Of a stretch of 64,000 nt of DNA, positions 1 to 10,811 are shown in pieces. A program made the translations under genes and the position numbers. The notes under the pieces are model-generated. The model was not told where the DNA came from. It searched no databases and saw only the letters and a program-made list of their open reading frames with translations. Within the stretch, counting starts at the first letter, position 1. Every line of letters begins with the position of its first letter. This stretch comes from Diploscapter coronatus (lineage: Eukaryota; Nematoda; Chromadorea; Rhabditida; Rhabditidae). Location of the stretch: the NCBI GenBank assembly GCA_964036155.1, contig OZ038422.1:72129201-72193200 (forward strand), read 5' to 3'.

Positions 1-3000
1 TTTACGTCATAAACAATCAGAATCATTCGACATTTGAGAAGACCTGATGTCGAAACTTGAAATCTCAGTTTCAACCCATCGCTGATTTGAAAATGAAAGT
101 TACGATTTTCCATTACATCAAATGTGGTTATCACATCGAAATGGTGATCATTATGGAAAATTTAGAATCATTACCATAATTTGGCTAGAATGTCAAATTC
201 GTGATGTTCAAATATTTGATGACAGAAGCGTTAGAAGCGTGGGTCCATTAAAGGAATATGAGATAAGAAAAAATAATCGTGAATAAGGAAGTATCGCTCT
301 TATGCTCATGACAAGATAATGAAACTAGATTGTTATTATTAGAAAGGTTGCAAGACAATGCACTCAAATTTGATGAATATTTCCATGTCTCTGCATAAAA
401 TAGGTTACTTTGCAGATAACTTCGAATACCTAACTAATGAATGAAGTTAGACTTTTCTTGAAAGCATTTTTCAATGTCAGCAAAAGATTGGAGTTTCGTG
501 GAAAGTTCTAAATATTTATGTAGTTTTAGGAAAAGTATAAAATATTATGATCAAACTTCCCAAAGAAAAATATTCATTCATGGTCAATAGAAATAATCGA
601 AATTTGAATTGAAATTAAACAACATTTCTGCTCAAGATATCCGATCAGAATCAGTGTAATCTTTGAAAACGTGAAATTTGCGAAACCAAGAACCTCAAGG
701 AAAGAAGAGTTTCCTAACCGTGATGCCGAAAGCCCCAAGTCTCCGTATGCAAATTCTATTCGAGTACCGGATTAGGTTAGGCTTTTTCTAAAGATTTTCT
801 AGGACCCTGGAAGAAAGAGAGCATATGAATGAATGTGTAGAAACCTCGAAGAAAAATTTCGGTAAGTGGTTGGAGTTACAGAGCTCTGAAACCCGGGGGC
901 GCTTTTGAAGGGTAAATCAACTATGCAAAAATGGTTAGGTATGCAGTTTTCGAGATTTTCAAGAAGACACCCACCTAGAATTCAACGAAACCTATATGGT
1001 GAAACATGAAAATCTGCAGAAACTAAAAACGAGTATCAACTTTGTCCAAAAAATCCAAATCGAGAATGAAAATTTCAAGAAAAGGGCGGAGAAGCCCGTT
1101 ATAATGAGTATTTTCTAGGTGCAAAATGTTAAAAAGAGCCGAACTCAGGATTATTTCAAGTTGTTTAAATAGAAAGTCGAACAATGACGCTTCTCTTTCT
1201 GCTGCAAGATTGATGAAATAAATTAACCTTCAAAAGAAAAATGAAGAAGGTTAAAAACCGAACTCCAAAAAATTGTGAACGCCCCAGAAAAGTAAGCATA
1301 CACAAATACACAAGCAGAAAAGACAGCGAAAAATGTTGATGGTTACCAAAATAGGGGGCGTTCGAAATTTGTTGATAGCATATAACAATGCTAAATAATC
1401 AAGCATCATGTTCTAATCGAATCATTGTTATTTCAAATTTGCAAGTTTCAAAATACCTAAATTATCGTTGCAGGTGCAACGAGAATTAGAGGGGTCTATT
1501 TTCAAAGATGATGATATTTTGAGGTCGACTATCAAATTATTTCTAAAAATGTCAAATTTTTCGAGACTAAGCATTAAATTAGAAGCGAAACTCCATTGTT
1601 TCGATGCATTGAAACAGGATAACCAAATTTGGGAGACGTTCAAAGATTTTGATGAATTCGAAGAAATAAGTTAACAAAATTTAGATAGAAATTAGAAAAG
1701 CTGAATGTCTTTTTATATTGAAATTATTGCGACTGTTTTGACTAAATATTTTCGTCACTTTTGGCGTCGTAATCAAAATTATGATTCATGAATTTTAGAA
1801 TCCTGAAAAAATTTAATTTTGAAGGCTACTCAAATCAAATAATCAAATTGTAACACAATAATAATAATTTCTATAATTGAATATTATGGCATGAACACAA
1901 TAACATGTCTACGCAAGATATCACAAAATACGAAAAGTTAGCGAAATTCGTCAAGCTGTTGGTATTTTTAGCCTCAAATAATGTACAGTAATTCGACTAC
2001 AATTTTGGTAAAATCATGCGTCAGTTTTCCCTACCGAAAATAAATTTATTATGATTTTTCCACCATAAATTATTATTCTGAAAACGAACAACCAACAAAC
2101 AAAATTAACGCCACAATAACGGTATAAATGAAAGGGTAAAATAACTTTTAAAAAACCATGGAATAAAAGTTACTTTTTGATGATAAAAATCGGTTCATAT
2201 GAAATGCATATCAAGTAAAATGATTTTAAGAGTGAATTCTAACCTAATCTCAATAATTTTCAGATAGTTTCTCACGGTTTTATGGTATTTCAAAAGGTTG
2301 AGATAAAATTTCAAAACCAAAGAATAAATAAACCAAAATGTCGATATGAATATTTGCAACTTTGGAACCACCACGGTATTTAAAAGTTTTCGAGTCAAAT
2401 TTCATAATCTTGAGAAAGTGTTCAGCAGAGCAGAAACGCGATGCGACTTTTCCGACCTCCCTCACATCATGAGAAAAATCTATTCTTGAGAAAGGATAGA
2501 ATGTGGGACCATTCAAAATTCAGAACCATTTTATCCAAGATAAGGGGCACATTTAGGTACATACAACTCATTCAGGCTCTATCTAGCCCGTTCTATACAT
2601 TTTTAATCACCACGAAATAAAGAATCATAGAACTTTTTAGTTTGCAATAAATCACCTTTTTATACTTCATTCAACTCCTTTTTGAATGCTTCGAAAATAG
2701 AATTTCGACTAAAACGTGCCTTGCAATAAAGCGCACACGCAATTTTAGTACGAAAACAGTGAAGTTTCGTCGAAATTGAAATGGAGAATAAATGGGAAAT
2801 CGTAAAAATTCAGGAAGTCCAAACTAGACCAGAAAACAGCGAAGTTCACCATCTTGGACTGAATATTCAAATAGCTCGACTTTCATGAAAATTGAGTTGA
2901 TCTATTTTTGAAACGATTACGACTTCGAGTAAATTATCTAGCCTTCAAAGATCACATAAAAACGACGATAAAAGTAAAACTCTTCCCGGCCAAGTAAAGT

Positions 3001-3785
3001 AACGCAATAATTCTGATGATATTGGATCCTCAAAATTACAAGATAATGACTATATGAAAATTGTGTCGAAATTTTAAACCCTGAAGAAACATATTCTTCT
3101 GAAAAAGATAACTCTGGAATAAAAATAAATTCTTGAAAAAGCTCGGAAAAGAAGTAAATTTTTGAAAAGTAAAATAAATGTTCGAAAAATAACCTTGAAA
3201 AATCTTTCTAAAAGATAAATAAAATCACTGAATGATCCATTTCCTGACGATCTCAATGCCCTCTCCAGTGTCGTCGGAAGCAGTGCAACTAACGAACTCA
3301 ACCGGTCTGAGAATTTTCAAGTTTTAACTTTCAAAAATCTTGCAAAATGTCTAAATTTAACTTTATCATACCATTTCATTCTGATTTATACAATAAAACC
3401 GTAATTAAATTAGCATTTACGATAAAATAAGATCATTTAAAAATTTTATCCAATCACGAGCAATTTTCTAGAAATCGCTAATTGAATTAACGGATTTTCG
3501 AGATTTATCTTTGAAGCATCGAAAATTATAAATAACTGAAATAATGTTTGAAATTTTGTAAGATGCATGAACTATGATATTTCCATTTTATCTCTGCGTT
3601 TCGAATTCAGAATCTCATTTGTGCAGAATTATGCTATTTCCGGTATGTAAAACGCAAAAAAAAATTCAAATTCAATATTTTATATTCGGAAAAACTTGAA
3701 TGTTTGCTTATCTTTATAAAAAATAATAATAAAAAAATAAATGAAATATGTATATAGATAAAATTAAATAAATAAATAAAAACTC
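1..3785. other. AT-rich flank, no gene recognised
   Basis: I found no exon chain on either strand. Open frames are short and low in complexity. One patch near 3230-3300 is more GC-balanced and stays open on both strands, but it has no convincing splice sites and resembles no family I know. The last 80 bp next to the SRPRB stop are A/T runs and probably its 3' UTR. Confidence 0.5.
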
Positions 3786-6031
3786 TTACTTAGGCAACTG
3801 ATTCCAGGTAAATTGCTCGCCAGAGTCCGTGAGCGTCGTCCTCTTGCTATCCGAGCCATCTGAAATCAAAATAGAAATTCTACAATATTAACAAATTAAC
3901 GATAAAAATGACATTTGTTATAAAATTTCAAAAATATCAAAGGAAACAGTTAAAAGCTTAAATAACTAAAAATATTACCAGTCCCAGCCAACGCAGACGA
4001 CCTGCTTTTGTTGATCAGCGTGAACTCCTTCTCCAAAGTCGTTCGGATTACCTGAATTTATTTTTAACTAAAACTGGAATACTACCAATTAAATACAAAT
4101 GAAATAGCATTTGAGAAGAGAACTCTAATTCATCTGACTAAATTTTCATTATTATAATTTTTATAAATCTTTTCCAGATATCGGCTTGTATTTATGAGTA
4201 AAAAGTTACCAAATCAGTCTTCGCCAAATCCAGATCCTGTTTATTGCAGGCGATCATAATTGGGATCTAAAATAATTAAATTTTAATAAAAATAAAACTA
4301 TTTAGGAACCGCAAACTTCGCCTCCCCCTTGCATGTTTGCTTTTGTTCAAAAAGTGGTCATTGAAAACGCCAAAAATAGAAAGTAAATCCTCCTCAAATG
4401 CAATGTTCACAAAAGATCACTGTCAGAGTCGATGAACCACCCATAGAAATGGTTGTTCACCGAATATCTTATCAAGAAATGCGCGTTCATTTTTTAGTTG
4501 ATTTTAGTAGCATCTTTCGATCAAAAATGATTTTTGTTTTTTTTCTTCGCGAATATCTCAGTTACATCGTATTTGATTATTTAGAGTCGAAAGTTCCAGA
4601 AAATTGTAAACTGCAAATCATTTGCGGTCCCTAAAATAGTTTCAAAATTTAACCATTTTAGCGCTTTCGAGGGCGACATCATAGAGGAATTCAGCAACGT
4701 CGCGAGCGCGTTTCGAGAACGAAGCTGAATCGACGACGAACAGAATTCCTCGCAGGGTGGAACGCTCCTGGAAATTAAAGGGTAAAAGATATAATTTTGC
4801 AAAAACTTAAAGAAAACCATTTCAGAATAGTTTTTGACAACAGCTATATGATGGAGGATGTCTCCTCACACTATTTCTTCCTACACCAACTTTAACTATG
4901 ACTATGTCCTCTGTCACATAGTAGCTGTCGTAATTTTTCTAAAAACGATGATATAAAAAGAGTGACAATAATAGATTTTTCCCAAATATTTACTGCTTAT
5001 AAATGAGAAAAATCACCGCATTTAGCCACTTCTCAACGAGCTGTTTACGCAATCTTTCGGCACCGGGGAAATCAACCAACTGAAATAGGAAACATGAAAA
5101 TACAAGAGCAGACAAATTCCCAAATTGACGAGACCTTTACCTGTACGATCCGTACTACTCGGATTTTATCGTCACTCACGAAGATGCGCCATCTCCCAAT
5201 TGTGTTAGATTGCGTAATCTGATGTAAGAGCAAATAGGAAGGGCGCGACGCAGCTGTTTGCGAGTGGCAGTTACTATATGACGAGGGGTATTTTTAAAAA
5301 ATGATTGAGTATCCCCCTAGTTAAGCCCTCCGTCATCTCGTTGTTACTAACCCGAGTGGCGCGAATCGCAAAGGCAAAGGTCTCGTCGACTTGGGAAGAG
5401 GGTGAAAAAAATACTTTGAGATTGTTGCCCTTGACGTTGAGCTCCATGACATTCTCCTGCAGCGAGGTGTACGTCATTGGTTTCGAATCTCAAATTTTAA
5501 AATCAAATTTCGAAAAACAGTGAAATTTTACTTTTCTTTGCGATTTTCGAAAAGATGCATGTCTTGCCCGAGTCACTGAGACCGCAAATCAGCACTGTGT
5601 TGACGGTTTTTCGGAAGAACTGGAAAATATTCAATTTAAAATATCCTATGAAAAATTTACAAGAAAAAACTAATAACTTGATAATATCTGTTCGAAAATA
5701 TTAGTTAGTTTCTTCTAATTTTCTACAATTGGAATTTTTTGCGATTTGGTGATCAGACGAAATAGTGCGCAAAGCGAGAGTGCGTACTCTTCCATCTCCT
5801 AAACCTACACCCTATTTCTTCTGATCGTGAAATTGCGATAAATTAGAATCGCCTAATTATCAAATATTTTTCATTTATTATAACTTTTTAAAAACCAACC
5901 TTCAAATAGATGAAAACGGCTGTGAAAATAACGATGAAAATGGCGACGGCGATCGGGATCAGTGTCAAATTCTGCGAAACATCTTCGACTTTTTCCACCT
6001 TGTCATTGAGTACCTGCTTTTTCGAATCCAT
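3786..6031 (-). CDS. SRPRB: Signal recognition particle receptor subunit beta
   Basis: SRPRB is a membrane-anchored small GTPase that holds SRP receptor alpha at the ER during co-translational targeting. Reading on minus, exon 1 (ATG at 6031) has a short charged head and one hydrophobic segment (LIPIAVAIFIVIFTAVFIY). Next come FFRKTVNTVLICGLSDSGKT with the P-loop GLSDSGKT, MTYTSLQENVMELNVKGNN, the G3 motif LVDFPG, LRGILFVVDSASFSKRARDV, and the G4 motif IACNKQDL. The chain ends in QFTWNQLPK and stop. Exons lie near 5900-6031, 5530-5620, 5412-5471, 5016-5072, 4665-4767, 4212-4257, 3979-4049 and 3786-3859. The order of GTPase motifs matches the family, at roughly 240 residues. The ATG follows ATTTTTAG directly, as at a trans-splice acceptor. 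bL33m lies 260 bp upstream on the same strand, so the two may form an operon. Two foldback repeats sit in its introns. Confidence 0.93.
4838..4929. repeat. Foldback (inverted repeat) in SRPRB intron
   Basis: The left arm begins ACAGCTATATGATGGAGGAT. The right arm, read in reverse complement, is ACAGCTACTATGTGACAGAG. The arms are imperfect and flank a pyrimidine-rich centre containing CTATTTCTTCCTACACC. Size and structure fit a MITE remnant or a foldback element. No coding capacity is visible. Confidence 0.6.
5738..5840. repeat. Foldback in SRPRB intron 1
   Basis: The left arm includes GATCAGACGAAATAG and the right arm in reverse complement reads GATCAGAAGAAATAG, with weaker pairing outward (GCGATTT against GCAATTT). 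The centre holds CCTACACCCTATTTCTTC, similar to the centre of the 4838-4929 element. This suggests one family. Confidence 0.55.
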
Positions 6032-6292
6032 CTAAAAATGTTATAGTTTCAAAGAAGCTTAAAATTCAGCAGAGATAAAATACGGTTGAAAACCGATAGA
6101 AAAGTCAAAAATAAAATAATATCTTTCGAAACAAATAACCATTTATTCCTAGTATTCTACAAATCTAGGCTAAAATCACGATTTTTAGTGATCAAATTTG
6201 AACTTTCAGCAATTTTTCGAAAAATAAATGCTTGATTGATCACTAAAAATCTTGACTAAAACAATAACAAATAAAAAAGATTTTTAAAAATT

Positions 6293-7110
6293 CTAATGCA
6301 GCCCATACATCTCCTTGATCCGTTTCGGTAGGTCCGTCTTGCCTTTGACTTTCTCCTTCTCTTCGAACAGACATTCGCGGCCTACTGAAAGTAAAAAATC
6401 AAGATTTTTGAAAATTTTGCAAATATATATATATATATATTTTTTTTTTAAATCATCAAGTTTGTAAATTTAAAATATCATTTCAGGAAAATTATTTAAA
6501 AAAAAAAACATTGATTTGATCAATTTTCAAATAATTTCTAGGGAACGATTTTTTCCCGGAAAATTCAAAAACCTCCTTACACGCGGGGTCAAAGAAAATA
6601 CCGGCGCTCTTCTCGGCCATGCGCTCGCGAACCCACATCTTCGAGGTGCCCGTGATGACCGACGCCAGACGCACGATCACATATCTGAAAACACAAAACA
6701 AAACATTTTTCTTGTTCTTGAAAAAAAGAAAAGATCTTAGCTTATTTCAAGCTGAACGAAAGTCTTAATGTTGTTCTCGAGCAAGTCTTCTCGAATCTTT
6801 AGTTTCGGTATCAATTCTTCAACATTTTGACATTCGTATATAGACAGGCTCATAGAAAAAGACACCGGAACACCAGTTAGAAAAAGACACCGGGTTTTCT
6901 AAGAAATAGTATGGGAAGGCAAGATAGGAAAAGAAAAAAGCCGATGTCTTTTTCTACGAGCCTATAGACATGATTTCTTTCTTAAACTAGATTTCTTTAA
7001 AAGATTTTTACAAACATATTCTCAGCACTTTATTTATTCATTTTTAAAAGATGTTCCTTTCAAATAGACAAATTTCTAAAAAAAAAAACCCACTTTGATT
7101 TGGCTCCCAT
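6293..7110 (-). CDS. mrpl-33: Mitochondrial large-subunit ribosomal protein bL33m
   Basis: This is a small nuclear-encoded protein of the mitochondrial 39S subunit, about 70 residues (human MRPL33 is 65). Exon 1 encodes MGAKSK (ATG at 7110). Exon 2, near 6598-6683, gives YVIVRLASVITGTSKMWVRE, RMAEKSAGIFFDPAL. Exon 3, 6293-6386, gives GRECLFEEKEKVKGKTDLPK and the C-terminus RIKEMYGLH. The pattern KSK-x-VRL-x-S-x-x-TGT, then a basic stretch, then DP and xLFEEKxK is the L33 signature. The exon 2/3 join uses the strong donor GTAAGG; reading on through it gives a stop. Intron 1 carries a foldback element. SRPRB begins 260 bp downstream on the same strand. DIB1 diverges about 300 bp upstream. The main uncertainty is the first exon. 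Confidence 0.85.
6839..6968. repeat. Foldback in bL33m intron 1
   Basis: Arms of about 28 nt, with AGGCTCATAGAAAAAGACAC on the left and AGGCTCGTAGAAAAAGACAT in the reverse complement of the right arm, are separated by about 70 nt. The left half repeats AGAAAAAGACACC twice. This looks like a short non-autonomous inverted-repeat element. Confidence 0.65.
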
Positions 7111-7411
7111 CTCGGTGGTTCACCGGGCCGGAATCGTCCGTTCAAATCGTTTCTACCGGCCAATTGTCGATGATTTCTGAAATAACAAAAACAATAAAAA
7201 AAAATAACGAGAAAACGTGAAAAATAAGAATAAATCGAACTGCACAAACACAAATACGCATTGCGGACGTCCATCGATTTTTTCACTTTTGGCCCGCTTG
7301 CCACTTTCGTTTTTCGCGAAAATTCGCTATTTTCTTGCTTTCTCGGTTTTATTATTCTATTTGTTTCAGATTTGTTGATTTGACGTCGAATTCAACCGAA
7401 CAACAGCAAAA
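7111..7411. promoter_or_regulatory. Shared divergent promoter, bL33m/SRPRB and DIB1
   Basis: About 300 bp separate the bL33m start (minus) from the DIB1 start (plus), and no other gene fits between them. No TATA box was seen. The interval probably drives both housekeeping units. Placement is inferred from gene orientation only. Confidence 0.5.
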
Positions 7412-8986
7412 ATGTCGTATATGCTTCCTCACTTGGAGAATGGGTGGCAGGTAAAAATAGAAATTCTTTCCGAGCATGTGATTTTTTAGCTTTTCTATTT
7501 TCTAAAAAATGTACACCAGCATCAAAGTTTGAAAACTCATGCAGCTCTTCATCTGTAAAAAAAAAAGTAAAACTCTGCTTCAATAATGGATGAGCTTCCC
7601 GGAAAAATTGCGATTTAAAAAAAAAAAAACTTTCATTTTCAGGTTGATCAAGCCATCCTCGCTGAAGAGGATCGTGTGGTGGTGATTCGATTCGGACACG
7701 ATTGGGACCCCACCTGCATGCGGATGGATGAGGTGGGAAATATGTGGAATTTGTAGAATTTTCTTTGGAAAGAGAATAATTTTCTCCTGAACTTCCGGCT
7801 TTTGAACATATAATTTTGACTTTGCTGTATCAAAATTTTGAATCATGCATGTTTAGATGGAATTCTAAAACGTTTCACGACTTTAGATTTACTTTTAATT
7901 TCTGCCAGATTTTATGAGGATCTGAAAATTTGTGGACATTATTTTGGAAGACGATGAATTTTGAGTAAAAGCGACTATTTTCAGACGCTCTACAAAATCG
8001 CACCGAAAGTCAAGAACTTCGCGGTGGTCTACCTGGTGGACATCTCGAAAGTGCCCGAGTTCAACAAGATGTACGAGCTGTACGACCCCTGCACAGTCAT
8101 GTTCTTCTTCCGAAACAAGCACATCATGGTTGATTTGGGTGAGTTTTATTGACAATCAAAAATGCTTCATCTTTGAAGAGTTTCAAATATCTTAAATTTA
8201 ACGTTGCAAGTTGATGCATAACAGAGAAGCATAAAATTCCCTTGAATTGTCTACGGAGCTAGTGAAGAGTTTCAACGATACGAAATCTTTTGATAAGTTT
8301 CAGTGAAATTTACTTATAGAAAAGGCATAAAAATTCACCAATTTGGCTATGAAAATGAAGAAAAACAATATTTGTTCTCTTTTCCAGGCACGGGTAACAA
8401 TAACAAGATTAACTGGGCGGTCACCGACGGACAGGAGCTCATCGATATCGTCGAAACCGTCTACCGGTAAATTTATCTTACTTTTTTCAGAAATGAAAAA
8501 AATCGAGAATGAAAAATTTTCAAAGCGCAAAAAATAATCTTTGGCGAACTTATTATTCTTTTAAATCGTGATTTGAGGATAAAGTTTTGAATGTTCTGAA
8601 GTTCAGCAAACTTATATTTGCTAAAGGTTTTCTTTTTTCCTATGATTCTTAAACCCTAAATTCAATGAAAAATAGAGAAGGCCGATTATAGGGTTTGCTG
8701 TGTTATACGCCGCCGGTACACCAATACCGTTTGTATCATACACCGGATTTTAGGGTGAAGGAGTGTAGGTAGAGAAGAAATAAGAAAAAGAGTCGGTCTT
8801 TCACAGGCAGTTTCGGTGTTCCGACGATGTATAATGCAAGAGGCTCAATTCTAGAGATAAATTTGATAACCAATTTCGAAGACTTCGGCAAAACCACTCA
8901 CAATCATGCACAATTTCAGAGGAGCCCGCAAAGGCCGTGGTCTGGTGATTTCGCCGAAGGACTACTCCACCAAGTACAAGTACTAA
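7412..8986 (+). CDS. TXNL4A: U5 snRNP thioredoxin-like protein DIB1/TXNL4A
   Basis: DIB1 (15 kDa U5 protein) is a thioredoxin-fold component of the spliceosomal tri-snRNP, removed before catalytic activation. Exon 1 reads MSYMLPHLENGWQ. Exon 2 reads VDQAILAEEDRVVVIRFGHD then WDPTCMRMDE. Exon 3, from 7984, reads TLYKIAPKVKNFAVVYLVDI and later NKMYELYDPCTVMFFFRNKH, IMVDLG. Exon 4, near 8388-8466, reads TGNNNKINWAVTDGQELIDI, VETVYR. Exon 5, near 8922, reads GARKGRGLVISPKDYSTKYK, Y and stop. The assembled protein is 142 residues, exactly the family length, and nearly every block matches the human protein as I remember it. It has no thioredoxin CxxC, as is normal for the family. It is divergent from bL33m. 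Confidence 0.98.
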
Positions 8987-9106
8987 GCAACTAAACAAAA
9001 TGCGAGTTCTATTTATGTGTTCGAGAAAATTCTCCTTTTCTTTGAAACTAATCATCTTCTGGTCTCTGTAATTAGTGTTGTGTCTTTCTGTTCTTTCCCT
9101 GAACTC

Positions 9107-9112
9107 AATAAA
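9107..9112 (+). terminator. Poly(A) signal of DIB1
   Basis: A canonical AATAAA lies 121 nt after the DIB1 stop codon, on the coding strand. Confidence 0.7.
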
Positions 9113-10430
9113 CTTATATTTCATGCACTTTTGTGAACTAAAGATACACAGAAAAATCATAGATTTATTCAAGTCAAAGGGGGGACACATTTTCAAGCTC
9201 TATGAGATTCGATGTCATTCGTTCATAGTTCCAATGCCATACTTTTCCTGCATTTTGGTGGCCTCTGAAAATAGAATATTATTCTGTTTTTTTTTTTTTT
9301 TTTTTTTAAAAGTAAAGCTTTATTTTAATTATTTTGATAAATGTTAGCTCTCGTCGGAGACTGCGAACATTCCCTTGGTTCACAATCGAACTGCCGCATT
9401 TTGAGCTTTTCTCGCTTTCGCCCTCTCCCTGGAACCGTGGCCTTTCCAATTATTAGGCTGGGTTCGGCCACGCTCCGGTGGTTCGTCGGGAAGTGGCCCG
9501 ATGGCGCTTCTCCCCCAAAAATGAACACTGACCAAGTGACGATGCGAAGAGGCAGAATATCCCGACCAAAGTTGGGTGTAGACTCTAACCGGGGGAATAG
9601 TTAGGCTAAGGGTTGAAGTCAAGCAAAGTTGGCCTGACTATCGCATCGTTGAGCCACTTTTGGTCAAGGAGAGGGCTTTCATGGGATTTTTTCGTGATTC
9701 GAAAAGAAAATGAAAATTTGCCTTTACCTTTATTGGAACTATTCTGCATTTTCGTTCGTCGTGCACGATTAAATTTCATCCGAATTATAGCATAGTTTCA
9801 TTCTGGACCATCACGCCAGACTGAAAGCAGGAATATAGAATACGGGTTAGAAACCATCGACAAGTCAGATGAATGAATGAGAAACTAATCAAAATTGAAA
9901 AGGCACCTCGAATAAATACAACTTGTCAAGGAGGAGGTGCGCGACATGTGGTCATTGTGAGGGAATGAGAAAGTTGGCGAGAAGAGTGGTCAAATGGGTG
10001 GGGCTGAGAAAGTGCCGGAGCTGAAAGAAATTGCGAAAAGCTAATCACGAAAATTCTAAAGGCCAGATAAGGGAAACATATTACCACACACGATTTAATG
10101 AACATCGAAAAAAGTAAACCCGCATTACCAACCCCGTCACTCGATATGTACCGGTCGGTTTGGTTGCTGGGGTGGGACCAAATACATTTTATCATGATGA
10201 TAATCAAGGTCATAAAATATCTTATCATTATAATAATAATCGAGTGCCCAGATCTACGAAACTCTCGGAACTTCCGAAACCTTCCTAATGATTTCATTTC
10301 TAAAGGAAGTTGAAATATTTCGAGTTTCATTCCACTTGTCCTTCAGCGATAGATAACAGATCGTCATGCTATTTGCATTTTACTCATTGAAATAAACCGT
10401 ACCAAGCTCCAGTCATTCAGAAATGTTCGC
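9113..10430. other. Intergenic, with a GC-rich unexplained block
   Basis: This lies between DIB1 and lipase 1. A T-homopolymer of about 23 nt (9285-9307) is followed by a GC-rich, complex block at about 9341-9690 that stays open on both strands. The block shows short self-complementary stretches such as CGGGAAGTGGCCCG. I recognise neither a protein nor an RNA family in it. The rest, 9700-10430, is ordinary AT-rich DNA. Confidence 0.45.
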
Positions 10431-10435
10431 GAAAT

Positions 10436-10443
10436 CTGATAAG
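10436..10443 (+). promoter_or_regulatory. GATA site upstream of lipase 1
   Basis: The sequence CTGATAAG is a full match to the TGATAA core bound by nematode intestinal GATA factors such as ELT-2. It lies about 370 bp upstream of the lipase start. Confidence 0.45.
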
Positions 10444-10567
10444 CTCAGTCGAACCGTGTTTTGTTGAGCTGATTTTATAGACGTGCACGCTATAAACTCG
10501 GAAAATTTTCGAGGTGTCTGGATGTGATGCAAAATTGGCATAAAGTGGTAGTGAACTTTGTTAGACT

Positions 10568-10575
10568 CTTATCAG
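10568..10575 (-). promoter_or_regulatory. Second GATA site upstream of lipase 1
   Basis: CTTATCAG on plus is CTGATAAG on minus, the same 8-mer as at 10436. It lies about 160 bp upstream of the TATA box. Confidence 0.5.
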
Positions 10576-10735
10576 GGCAACGGAATAATTTGAACAATTT
10601 TCCGTTTATAGCTGTAAAATACCAAAATAAAACTGGATGGAGTGATCTGAGGAAGAGCCCATAAACTAGAACATTTTTCAAGATTTTCAAGCCTATCACT
10701 AAAATAATAAACAGTTATGGACGAACGAGCCGAGC

Positions 10736-10743
10736 TATAAAAG
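10736..10743 (+). promoter_or_regulatory. TATA box of lipase 1
   Basis: TATAAAAG followed by GGG lies 76 bp before the ATG. The string GAAACAGTC lies 39 bp downstream of it; the paralogous lipase 2 has the same string 38 bp after its own TATA-like box. Confidence 0.65.
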
Positions 10744-10811
10744 GGGAAATATCAGAGAAGAAAATTGCTACATCGAAACAGTCGATTGGGAGGATACCTA
10801 CTTTGTAAACA

